50,628 bases of DNA from CAVZLD01 sp964522605 (lineage in GTDB: Bacteria; Planctomycetota; Planctomycetia; Pirellulales; Pirellulaceae), in assembly GCA_964522605.1 (NCBI GenBank), contig CAZFWV010000012.1:1-50628 (forward strand). Direction: 5' to 3'. Shown in pieces: positions 9,048-16,453 of the stretch. Position 1 is the first letter of the stretch; every line of letters starts with the position of its first letter. Position numbers and translations under genes: made by a program. Under the pieces are notes generated by a model. The model saw nothing but the letters and a program-made list of their open reading frames with translations. It was not told the DNA's origin and made no database searches.

Positions 9048-9526
9048 GGCTGCTCCAGTTTTCGTCGTACGGCTGCCAGCCCGTCCTGATATCGGCGGTA
9101 AGTCGTACTGAGAGACACATCGAGGGCGGAACTGATCTCCTCGAACGTCAATCCACCCCAAATCCGTGCCACGATAATCTCCCGCAATTCCACCGGCAGA
9201 CTCTGCAAGGCTGCCGTCAGATCCAGGATCTCTTCCGGCGAGCAATTCGACGAGTGGAACCAGGGCATCCGAGTCTCCGCAAACTCGGCTTCGCGCCGCT
9301 GCCGTCGCCACCGCGACCGTTGCATGCTGATCGCGCGATTGCGCACGACGCGATAGAGCCAGGGAACCACACGATCGGGCACCGAAGGCTGCCGAACCAA
9401 CTGCAGGAAGGCTTCCTGAACACAGTCTTCCGGCGCCGCAGTCCACTGGGACGCAAATAACTCCAAAGCCGCCGCATGCTGCTGCATCAGTTGCTCGAGT
9501 TGTTTGCCATCCAGATGGTCACTCAT
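9014..9526 (-). CDS. ECF-type RNA polymerase sigma factor
   Basis: 170 aa from the ATG at 9526 (MSDHLDGKQ); upstream in-frame starts exist, but this one begins directly before the region 2 helix. Region 2 includes FASQWTAAPEDCVQEAFLQL and VVPWLYRVVRNRAISMQRSRWRR (in part); region 4 has LQSLPVELREIIVARIWGGLTFEEISSALDVSLSTTYRRYQDGL (in part), with the usual helix-turn-helix. ECF sigma factors direct RNA polymerase to envelope or stress genes and are held by a cognate anti-sigma protein. Here the 3' end overlaps the single-TM gene by 34 nt, supporting a sigma/anti-sigma pair. Expected targets would include this cluster itself. Confidence 0.93.
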   Translation of the reverse strand: MSDHLDGKQLEQLMQQHAAALELFASQWTAAPEDCVQEAFLQLVRQPSVPDRVVPWLYRVVRNRAISMQRSRWRRQRREAEFAETRMPWFHSSNCSPEEILDLTAALQSLPVELREIIVARIWGGLTFEEISSALDVSLSTTYRRYQDGLAAVRRKLEQPCQTSIRSIHE

Positions 9527-9607
9527 GGGATACGGCTCATCCTCGGGTGCCTTCATCCTTAGAACGCCACCGCGACCGCCATTTTTCCACATTTCTTTGT
9601 CAGAAAA

Positions 9608-12421
9608 TTACCGTTTCAACGGCACGGCTCCCTCGGGGATCGGTGGCGGGGGAGGCAGTTCCTCGAACGGCTCTTCCTCCGCAGGCGTCAAGTCCTTGTC
9701 CTTGCGCTTAAAGGGATTATCACGGAAGAAGTCAAACAGAGGCAATTTGACCTCATTCTGGTCCGGCTTGGTCTGCCGCTGCAAGTCGACGGTCGAGTAA
9801 GCAATCACTCGATCATCAAGCATCAGGACATCCGCTTCCATTCCACGAAACCATTGTAATAACGGAGACGTGAACTCCGGCGCCGATACCGCATCGCCGT
9901 CCGACGTAGCGGGTGCTTCGGACCAGGCCGTGGAAACCCAATAGGGGGATTCACCGGTTCCATCCTGCAACTGGTACTCGCCACCAAGCGTGCAGATCAG
10001 GTCAACTCCCAGGATCGCTTCCGCGACGTCTTTCGCCTGAGCGGGTGGAACGCCCAATTGCTGTGAGATCGTTTGGAACAGGCGTGTGTTTCCGACTGAG
10101 GTGTCGTACGACCGCTGATAACGAAGAGCATTGAGCCACGGCCGAATTTTCGCCTGCGAAAGATCGCCGATCCGGATGCGTATTTGCGCATGATGGTCCG
10201 ATCGTTCCAGGGCGAGCTGCGGCACGGTCGATTCGAGAATCGCGGGATCGAACGAAAGGACGGAAAATCCCTCCGCAGTCTGGCGGCGCCAAAGACCTAA
10301 CGGGTATTGCGAATATCCTTGTGCGTCGATCGGACTTCCCAGCGGCAGCAGGTCCAGCAGGCCCAACTGCGGCCAGGCCCCAAGATAAGCGGGGGCCATC
10401 CGCACGAGCATCAGGTTGCGTAGCAGCGAAGGCCGGCCGAGGCTCAGCGGTACCTCCGTATCGCGCAGCCCGAGGAATACCAGGTGTGGCTCGACATTCG
10501 GCTGCAGTAAACCGCCTTGCACGAGAAGTTGAACGCTCAAGATATCCTGCTCTGCTGGCCGCAATTGAATTTGCGATGCGGGCCCAACCAACGAGGTCAC
10601 CAGACCGTATTTCCTTCGATCGAAGGGCACCATCCGCGCTTCGATGCGCAATCGTTCGCGACTCGGTTCCTCGACTGTGAATCGTTTCAATGCAATCATC
10701 AACGGATCCATCTGGTCCCACTGCGCCTGATGGAAGTTCACTGTGGCCTGGTAAGTTGCCCGCTCCCGCGCGGTAACCTTTTCGAGCGGTACATCGGGAA
10801 TCGGTAGAAAAGCACCGCGGGCACCGCGCAGCGAGTCGACCCACTGACCCCGCCGCTCGATCGGACGGCTTCCATCGGAACGCGATTCCACATCGGCCGG
10901 CAGCAAGCCGGCCCGAACCAGTTCGGACAGACTTTCATCTCGCTGTTCGACTCGGGCGACCCATCGTGCCATTTCAAAGACTTCCAAGTCGGTCACTGCA
11001 CGCAATCGCCGGCGGAGTTCAATCTGGTACTGAGGTGCCATCAGCCCTTGAAAGAAGGCGGGGGACAGGTAAACGAAGACGGTATCCTCCCGGCTCAACG
11101 GCATGGTCTGCCGAGCCAATCGAAACTCGGGCGTTTGCGTAAGCGGCCGAATTCCCTGACCGGTTTCCAGAAAGCGTTCGACCAACGCGCGAGAATTCGT
11201 GACCAAGTGGTAGTCTTCGTGAGCCGCATAGAACGAACGCAAACGGTTATCGGGCGTGGCCGCCAGAGAAACGGTTTGACCACCGACCTCCACTTGCCGG
11301 ATCTCCGCACCGTTGTCGGCAACGCGCTCCGTCGCTTCCCGGCGCTGCCTTTGAAGGTCGTTTTCGAGCAGGCTACGATTGCGAGACTCAAACAGAATCC
11401 CGATCGCCGCTCCTTCCTGCACGTAGGGATCGCGACCGATGATGGCCACGTCGGAGATAACTTGCCCGCCAAACAGTTTTGCCAGTGCGGTCTCCTTCAG
11501 TCCAAGTTGATCTTCCAGACGTTGACTCAAACGTGCGTCATGCCCACGTGCCGTGACCATGCGACTGATGTCCCCACCATACTCGTCCATCAACCCGCGG
11601 AGCCAAAGGTAGTTGTCGAAGCTGCCAAACCGAACGTAGAAACACTCCTCGGGCACATGCCGAGCAATCGGCTCTAGATCGATGCCCTCCACCGCGGCAG
11701 AGATCTCCGACTTCGACCAAGCAATCTCGTCGGGCACCGGAAGATCTGCCGTTTCGCGATCCGAAGCTGTCCTCTTGAGCGATTCGCGTAGCGATTCCGT
11801 CCGCAGCGACTCGACGTTCAGCAACAGGCGCAACGATGGATTGCCGATCAGCCCTGGAGATTCTGAGCTAAGCAACCGCCCCAGCAAAGGCGGATCGAGC
11901 CCCAACCTTTGACCGAGAACGGTCGTCAGATACGTTTCGACCAAGGGCGGATAGTCGCTCCGCTGGGTCTGTTGCTGCGCGGCCGTGGAGTAATTGCGCC
12001 ACCAGGCGCGCAGCAGACGCGTGTGGCCGCGAGGGAACCGCTCCGGGCGGATCCGGAGCGATGTCGTGTCGGAGGCGGTCACGCGAAGTTCCAGTGGTTC
12101 TTCGCCGCGAAAAAGAAAGTACAACGTGAGCGGACCACCACCGGAAGTCCCGTCCGCGCCAAGCGCTCGCCGCAATAACCCCGAAGCAACACCCGATGTG
12201 AAGACCGGGTAGAGAGCGCGCTGGTCCTTCTCGGATAATCCAAAGCCGTTCGTCAGCACGCGTGTCGAGTCGTCATCCTGCCGACGCGGAATCACTATTC
12301 GCGCCACCCCAAAGGGCTCACCCACATAGGCTTCGTTTCGGAGGATTTGTGCCGACACGGGATCAGCCGAAATCAGTACCAACAAACCCAAACATGCGAT
12401 GATCCCTGCTCCAATCCGCAT
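9608..12421 (-). CDS. Large exported protein of unknown function
   Basis: 937 aa. A clear signal peptide (AGIIACLGLLVLISADPVSA) is followed by about 900 residues with no motif I can name. The middle (residues 240-480) has a pattern seen in DUF3352-like planctomycete proteins (FGSFDNYLWLRG, AIGILFESRNRS, LVTNSRALVERFLETGQG), meaning tandem alpha/beta sub-domains, but this is only a resemblance. The C-terminus is charged and proline-rich (FFRDNPFKRKDKDL, then EELPPPPPIPEGAVPLKR), perhaps a flexible tail. An AAGGA ribosome site lies about 10 nt before the ATG. It is transcribed in the same direction as the ECF sigma cluster, 81 nt upstream of the sigma gene, so it could be the first gene of that operon. 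Confidence 0.82.
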   Translation of the reverse strand: MRIGAGIIACLGLLVLISADPVSAQILRNEAYVGEPFGVARIVIPRRQDDDSTRVLTNGFGLSEKDQRALYPVFTSGVASGLLRRALGADGTSGGGPLTLYFLFRGEEPLELRVTASDTTSLRIRPERFPRGHTRLLRAWWRNYSTAAQQQTQRSDYPPLVETYLTTVLGQRLGLDPPLLGRLLSSESPGLIGNPSLRLLLNVESLRTESLRESLKRTASDRETADLPVPDEIAWSKSEISAAVEGIDLEPIARHVPEECFYVRFGSFDNYLWLRGLMDEYGGDISRMVTARGHDARLSQRLEDQLGLKETALAKLFGGQVISDVAIIGRDPYVQEGAAIGILFESRNRSLLENDLQRQRREATERVADNGAEIRQVEVGGQTVSLAATPDNRLRSFYAAHEDYHLVTNSRALVERFLETGQGIRPLTQTPEFRLARQTMPLSREDTVFVYLSPAFFQGLMAPQYQIELRRRLRAVTDLEVFEMARWVARVEQRDESLSELVRAGLLPADVESRSDGSRPIERRGQWVDSLRGARGAFLPIPDVPLEKVTARERATYQATVNFHQAQWDQMDPLMIALKRFTVEEPSRERLRIEARMVPFDRRKYGLVTSLVGPASQIQLRPAEQDILSVQLLVQGGLLQPNVEPHLVFLGLRDTEVPLSLGRPSLLRNLMLVRMAPAYLGAWPQLGLLDLLPLGSPIDAQGYSQYPLGLWRRQTAEGFSVLSFDPAILESTVPQLALERSDHHAQIRIRIGDLSQAKIRPWLNALRYQRSYDTSVGNTRLFQTISQQLGVPPAQAKDVAEAILGVDLICTLGGEYQLQDGTGESPYWVSTAWSEAPATSDGDAVSAPEFTSPLLQWFRGMEADVLMLDDRVIAYSTVDLQRQTKPDQNEVKLPLFDFFRDNPFKRKDKDLTPAEEEPFEELPPPPPIPEGAVPLKR

Positions 12422-12846
12422 TCGTCACATCCTTTCGGAAATTCGCCCAAATCCACCGATACCAACAGGGTTCCGCATTATATGCAACCGAAACCGTCGG
12501 AGCGGAAGTGACGCAGCTACCACGGCAGCTGCCACCGGAATCGAAAACCTCGACCGCGAGAACCAAGCGACCGGGAGACGGGTTGGACTTGCAGGAAATT
12601 CACAGGATAATCTGTTGACCGTGACGGGATTCGGTCCTCTGGAACGAAGCTGCACCGAGCTTGTCACACGGAGAAATTAGGCTTTGCCGCAATCGCCACG
12701 GACAACTTAGGCCGACTTGCCTCAAGTCGGCGAACATGCCGGAATTGCCGACTTGAGACAAGTCGGCCCACCGTTTGGAGACAGAACTCGGTGTTCCCGA
12801 TGCGGCCGAAGTGCCACTCCACTCAATCGAAAGTCGAGATGCGCAG
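12422..12846. other. Intergenic region between divergent genes
   Basis: 425 nt without a convincing gene, between the minus-strand 937-aa gene and the plus-strand small membrane protein. It must hold the promoters of both. The only structured part I see is the pair of 21-bp palindromes at 12711-12767, listed separately. Confidence 0.6.
12711..12767. repeat. Paired 21-bp palindromes (copy 1)
   Basis: Two palindromes with 9-bp arms, GCCGACTTG and CAAGTCGGC, around a 3-nt loop: 12711-12731 (loop CCT) and 12747-12767 (loop AGA), separated by a 15-nt spacer GAACATGCCGGAATT. The same pair occurs at 14947-15041 (with another spacer) and 50555-50611 (near-identical spacer). The outer context GTAGGCCGAC...GTCGGCCTAC is partly kept, so the unit as a whole is also inverted. 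This resembles REP/BIME-type intergenic repeats. Confidence 0.85.
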
Positions 12847-13299
12847 ATGATGAGCGACGGAACCTCCGGGTTGGTTCTGCTGGGAATCATCCTGTCGGCT
12901 GTCCTACTCGTGGGACTGGTGTTCTGGAGTCTCTACCTGATTCGGAGGAAGGTCGGCGGCGACCCGGGTGCCTGGCTCCGACTCGCGGACCATTTCGGAA
13001 CCACGGAAGAACCCCGCGGGACAATCCTGACGAAGCAAACGGTGAAGATTGGAAGTGTCGTCTACCGCAATTGTGCGACCGTCGGGATCACCCACGACGG
13101 GCTTTATCTCACGACATGGCGGAAAGGCGTTTTGATCCCTTGGCAAGAGTTCGGCGAAGTGACCCAGGGGCGGCTGTTCTGGGAACGTGTTCCCGTCTTC
13201 TCGATTGGCCAGCCTTCCATCGCAACGTTAGCCGTGCCACGATCCGTCTTGGGCCAGTTCCGCGCCTCCCTTCCGCCACAGATCCAACAAAAGCTGTGA
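12847..13299 (+). CDS. Small single-TM protein of unknown function
   Basis: 150 aa from the ATG at 12847 (a second ATG follows at 12850); the longer frame begins with a TTG that lies within 10 nt of the upstream palindromes and is less likely. One N-terminal TM helix (GLVLLGIILSAVLLVGLVFWSLYLI, in part, residues about 8-32) is followed by a basic residue cluster (RRK) and a compact soluble domain with beta-strand pattern: GTILTKQTVKIGSVVYRNC, GITHDGLYLTTW, GVLIPWQEFGEV and a closing basic/hydrophobic stretch. The soluble part looks like a PH-like or bPH fold of the kind found in small bacterial membrane proteins; I infer this from the strand spacing and the ILIPWxEF-type motif only. Function unknown. 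Confidence 0.75.
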   Translation: MMSDGTSGLVLLGIILSAVLLVGLVFWSLYLIRRKVGGDPGAWLRLADHFGTTEEPRGTILTKQTVKIGSVVYRNCATVGITHDGLYLTTWRKGVLIPWQEFGEVTQGRLFWERVPVFSIGQPSIATLAVPRSVLGQFRASLPPQIQQKL

Positions 13300-13607
13300 G
13301 TCGATCGGGCAAGCGCTGCCAGAAAGTCAACGGCGGACCGAATCACGACGAGCCAAAGATGCGGCGAGAGTCGGCCCGCTGAAACCTCGCCCGCCCAATG
13401 CGGGTTGCGAAATGGGGCCAATTTCTGGCGGAAACCACAGCCCGAAGAGGATCTATCTGTGGGGCCCGAAAACCGCGCAACTGGAGGGTCGCCCGAGTTG
13501 GGATCGGATCATCAATTCGAGGAGCAGGAAAGCGGTGACCGGCTGATGGGTTTCGCGAGATTGGACCCTACTGAGGCAAAAAGGCAGACCGGACCAGGAG
13601 TCGAACG
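13300..13607. other. Intergenic region, no gene seen
   Basis: 308 nt between the small membrane protein and the first PEP-CTERM gene. A weak CCCGC/GCGGG hairpin lies around 13390-13405 with no T-tract. An AGGAG ribosome site at 13596-13600 belongs to the downstream gene. I see nothing else. Confidence 0.5.
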
Positions 13608-14786
13608 ATGAATTTCGCGAAGAGGGATGAACCCCCCATCGTCATGATTGCAATTCTCGCTGTGATCCTCGCGGCCAAGGCGCACGCCGAATTTACCGAG
13701 CTCGAGACCTTTGATTCCCTTGTCCTGGGCGAAATCAACAACCAGTCGTCCTGGTCGGCAAGCCTGGGGAATGGAGCGGTTGTGGTCGACCCGAGCGAAC
13801 CGGCAAATCAGGTCCTGCAACTGGCACCCTCGCCCGGCGTCCTGTCGCGTGAAGCGCTGATTGCCCAGGGAACCCAGCGGATGCTCTTCCTACGATTTCG
13901 TTTCCAGGACCAACAAAACCTCTCGTTCGGAATGTCCCACTTGTCGTCACCGACGGAGTTCAGCGATTTCGGCACCGAGTTGCGCCGCAGCGACGCGACG
14001 AACGACTTCAAGATCCATGATGGGAAAAACTACGAACGGCTAACCTCCCTCGAGCCCGATACCTGGTACAACCTCTGGGCGTGGATCGACAGCCAGGAAG
14101 ACCAAACGCGCGTTTGGCTGCACCATCGAGATGGAGAACCGGCCTTCGCGACGGACCAGCTGACATCCAGGGATCAAGACGAATTTGGTTTTCGCACACC
14201 GACAAACACCGACTTAATTCGTTTCTACATCAAGAGCTCCAGCGGAGGAGGTAAGTCCGGTCCGTTCTGGTTCGATGACTTGTACCTCGAGGATTCAAGT
14301 CTGCTGAACTTAACGAATCCGACCCTTCCTTACCCGCTGGGCGACTTCAATCGGGACCAGATCGTCGACGTTCACGACGTTAATCTGCTGTCTGAAGCCA
14401 TCGCCGCCAACTCCGACGATTTGCACTTTGATCTGGACGCTTCGCAGTCCGTGGACCTCGGCGACCTGAATCAGATGATCCACGAGGTGATGAGAACATC
14501 GATGGGAGATGCAAATCTCGATGGCGAGTTCAACACGAGAGACCTCGTGATGGTTCTCGAAGCCGGAAAGTATGAAACGCAACTCGACGCTGGCTGGAGT
14601 CACGGGGACTGGACGGCGGACCTGCGTTTTGGCACCGCCGACCTTGTCGCCGCGCTGATGGAGGGAACCTACGAGCAGGGACCGCAGCCTTCCTCGGCCG
14701 CCGTCCCCGAGCCCAACGGCAGCATTTTGGCGCTGGCGGCCATTCTGGTCTGCAGCAGCCGATTCGGGAACCGACGTCGCCGCTAG
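13608..14786 (+). CDS. PEP-CTERM protein with dockerin-like calcium loops
   Basis: 392 aa; ATG with AGGAG 7 nt upstream. Signal region IVMIAILAVILAAKAHA. Residues 28-235 look like a concanavalin/LamG-like beta-sandwich (FETFDS-type start, LRFRFQDQQNLSFGMS, WYNLWAWIDSQEDQTRVWLH, GPFWFDDLYLED). Next come four calcium-loop segments of the dockerin/EF type: DFNRDQIVDVHDVN, DLDASQSVDLGDLN, DANLDGEFNTRDLV and GDWTADLRFGTADLV. The C-terminus is AVPEP followed by a hydrophobic helix and GNRRRR, the PEP-CTERM sorting signal recognised by exosortase. The last about 85 residues closely resemble those of the protein at 21100-23400. Its TAG stop falls in the CTAG at the left end of a 134-bp MITE-like element. 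Confidence 0.88.
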   Translation: MNFAKRDEPPIVMIAILAVILAAKAHAEFTELETFDSLVLGEINNQSSWSASLGNGAVVVDPSEPANQVLQLAPSPGVLSREALIAQGTQRMLFLRFRFQDQQNLSFGMSHLSSPTEFSDFGTELRRSDATNDFKIHDGKNYERLTSLEPDTWYNLWAWIDSQEDQTRVWLHHRDGEPAFATDQLTSRDQDEFGFRTPTNTDLIRFYIKSSSGGGKSGPFWFDDLYLEDSSLLNLTNPTLPYPLGDFNRDQIVDVHDVNLLSEAIAANSDDLHFDLDASQSVDLGDLNQMIHEVMRTSMGDANLDGEFNTRDLVMVLEAGKYETQLDAGWSHGDWTADLRFGTADLVAALMEGTYEQGPQPSSAAVPEPNGSILALAAILVCSSRFGNRRRR

Positions 14787-14916
14787 GGTGTGTCAAGGCT
14801 TGGATTTAGGGTTGGGTGCCACTGGGCTACGCCAGTGCCAGAGCTTGCTGACTTGAACCATCGTCGTACGGGCGAAGCTAGTGGCACCCTCATTCCTAGA
14901 CTGGACATCGCACTCG
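14783..14916. mobile_element. MITE-like element, copy A (134 bp)
   Basis: About 88% identical by eye, over its full length, to the element at 17671-17804, and in the same orientation. The terminal inverted repeats seen intact in copy B (CTAGTGCTGTGTC / GACACAGCACTAG) are degraded here (CTAGGGTGTGTC / GACATCGCACTCG). Internal GTGCCACTGG and AGTGGCAC arms allow a long hairpin. No coding capacity, so any movement would need a transposase elsewhere. The left end supplies the stop codon of the upstream PEP-CTERM gene. Confidence 0.75.
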
Positions 14917-14946
14917 GGTCTGTCTCATCAGCGACGGACAACGTAG

Positions 14947-15041
14947 GCCGCCTTGTCTCAAGTCGGCAAAGGCACCCCGAACGGCCGGTTTTTCTCAATT
15001 TCGCGGAACTGGCGGGCGGTGCCGACTTGAGACAAGTCGGC
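14947..15041. repeat. Paired 21-bp palindromes (copy 2)
   Basis: Palindrome 14947-14967 (one mismatch in the left arm, loop TCT) and palindrome 15021-15041 (perfect, loop AGA), separated by 53 nt rather than the 15 nt of the other two loci. The flanks GTAG and CTAC are kept, so the whole block is inverted at its outer ends. The different spacer shows that the two palindromes are conserved while the spacer is not. Confidence 0.8.
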
Positions 15042-15206
15042 CTACCGAAGCCGGCGCACAATCTCTAAATCCTCCCATGGACGTTTTGACCCCCGACCCG
15101 GATCGGCAGAAGCGGGCATGCAACCGCGGACCGATTCCAGAACGAGCCGCCCTGGTCTCCACACCGGGAACGCGGTAGGATTCTCTCTCCGAAGTTTGTG
15201 GGCTCG

Positions 15207-15650
15207 ATGGAATTGAGAACCGTTTCTGGGCTTGCTGCGTACGATTTGCCGATGGCCGCCATCTGCTTTCGAACTGTCGTTCTGTGCAATGCACTTTTCC
15301 TGGCCCTGCCCCCCGGCTGGTGCTGTCGTGTCTCACTTTGTCAACATCGGGGTGGGTCGGACGCTTCCGCTTCCACGACTTCCAAGTGCTGTCACCGTCC
15401 CCAGAATGAGCCGTGCTCACCGCAACCCAAGGACCCGCCTCCGACGTCGGAAACCCCCTGTTGCTGTGCTCGCGAGGCCACTCTCCCAGACCGGGTCCTC
15501 CCGCCATCCACCGCGGTCGACGCGATCGCGTCACGACTACCGTTCGATCTGTTATGTGGTGACCTGCAGCCGTTGACGCTGGCAGGTGGCGACGCTCTAC
15601 CTCACTCGTCTTGCCGGTCGCACGTTCTGTATTGTGTATGGCGGTGTTAA
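15207..15650 (+). CDS. Small cysteine-rich exported protein
   Basis: 147 aa from ATG 15207; ATG 15252 (MAAICFRTVVLCNALFLALPPGWCC, in part) is an equally good start and would place a hydrophobic signal at the very N-terminus. Fifteen cysteines, in clusters: PPGWCCRVSLC, KCCHRPQNEPC and TPCCCAR, then single cysteines to the end. This suggests metal binding or disulfides in the periplasm. I recall similar PPGWCC-containing small proteins beside heavy-metal efflux genes in Planctomycetota, but cannot verify it here. It lies 124 nt upstream of the 28-Cys protein, in the same direction, so a shared metal-related role is plausible. The coding call is moderate because the protein is short and not a known family. 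Confidence 0.6.
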   Translation: MELRTVSGLAAYDLPMAAICFRTVVLCNALFLALPPGWCCRVSLCQHRGGSDASASTTSKCCHRPQNEPCSPQPKDPPPTSETPCCCAREATLPDRVLPPSTAVDAIASRLPFDLLCGDLQPLTLAGGDALPHSSCRSHVLYCVWRC

Positions 15651-15774
15651 AATTCCGCCCTCGACGACACACAAAGGCGTTTCTTTTTCTTGTAAATAAG
15701 GCGGGGCATCTGCCGATATCAATCGGCCAAAGCTACCTGCCCGTATTCCTGAGAAAAAAAATGGAGAACTCCAC

Positions 15775-16305
15775 ATGTTAGGTCATCTAATCCCGAGCTC
15801 CGCTCTGTTAGCCGTGGTCGTGGCCGCGGGAATTGCCATCAATCAGTCGACGTCGAAGGTCGATACCGAAAACCCCACCTGCTGCCAGCAGACCGAGTCC
15901 TGCTGTCAGCAAGCTGAGGCGTGTTGTCCAGCTACACCTCCGGCAGAACAGGAAACCGCGGCAACCACGCATGGGGTCCACGGCATGTGTCCGGCCGGGA
16001 TGGCGGACATGACGAAGATGGTTTCCGCCGAGGGTGCGAAATGTCCGGCTTCCGCGATGCATTCCGAGAGCGATTGCTCATGCGAGGCCAAGTGCTGTGA
16101 AGGCGATGCCTGCTGCTGTGCGGAAGGCGAATGCGACACCGCGTGCGAAGCGAAATGCCCTGCCGGCGAGGCTAAGTGCTGTGAAGGCGATGCCTGCTGC
16201 TGCGCCGACGGCGAATGTGCTACCCCTTGCGAAACCGGTTGCGCCCAGAACACCGATGGGGAACATCCCCTGCCGTGCTGCCACGCGGGCGACAGCGAAG
16301 AGTGA
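15775..16305 (+). CDS. Membrane-anchored metallothionein-like cysteine-rich protein
   Basis: 176 aa; ATG with GGAGA about 7 nt upstream. Residues 5-22 form a hydrophobic anchor or signal. The rest contains 28 cysteines, no aromatic core and many acidic residues. The N-terminal part repeats CCQQTES/CCQQAEA/CC (residues 36-51). The C-terminal part carries two copies of AKCCEGDACCCAxGEC (residues 105-120 and 133-148) spaced exactly 28 residues, each followed by a CxxxC pair. A central MCPAGMADMTKM segment adds Met and His ligands. Dense CC, CCC and CxxxC with acidic spacers are typical of metallothioneins, so binding of Cu(I), Ag(I), Zn or Cd at the cell surface or periplasm is inferred; true metallothioneins are usually cytoplasmic and under 80 aa. 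A hairpin follows the stop and a strong terminator lies 86 nt further. Confidence 0.85.
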   Translation: MLGHLIPSSALLAVVVAAGIAINQSTSKVDTENPTCCQQTESCCQQAEACCPATPPAEQETAATTHGVHGMCPAGMADMTKMVSAEGAKCPASAMHSESDCSCEAKCCEGDACCCAEGECDTACEAKCPAGEAKCCEGDACCCADGECATPCETGCAQNTDGEHPLPCCHAGDSEE

Positions 16306-16311
16306 CACACC

Positions 16312-16346
16312 CGCACCGATCGCCCCCCGTCGTAATTCTCGGTGCG
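16312..16346 (+). other. Hairpin just after the cysteine-rich gene
   Basis: 8-bp perfect stem CGCACCGA (16312-16319) / TCGGTGCG (16339-16346) with a 19-nt loop, starting 7 nt after the stop codon. No T-tract follows, so it may stabilise the 3' end of the mRNA rather than terminate. Confidence 0.5.
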
Positions 16347-16390
16347 AGGGCGAGTAAACCGTTCGCGGTGCGTTTCGATTGATTCTTGCA

Positions 16391-16427
16391 GCCCTCACCG
16401 GACTCTGTCTCCGGTGAGGGCTTGTTT
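16391..16427 (+). terminator. Rho-independent terminator
   Basis: Perfect 12-bp stem GCCCTCACCGGA (16391-16402) / TCCGGTGAGGGC (16410-16421), 7-nt loop CTCTGTC, followed by TTGTTT. It separates the cysteine-rich genes from the antiporter, which therefore needs its own promoter or readthrough. Confidence 0.85.
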
Positions 16428-16453
16428 CGTCATCAGCAACAAAAGGCAGGCAG

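Noticed and set aside
15906..16316. Long open frame on the opposite strand of the 28-Cys gene
   Set aside because: It is the shadow of the cysteine-rich gene: the repeated TGC/GCA codons open several frames, and no ribosome site or recognisable protein is present.
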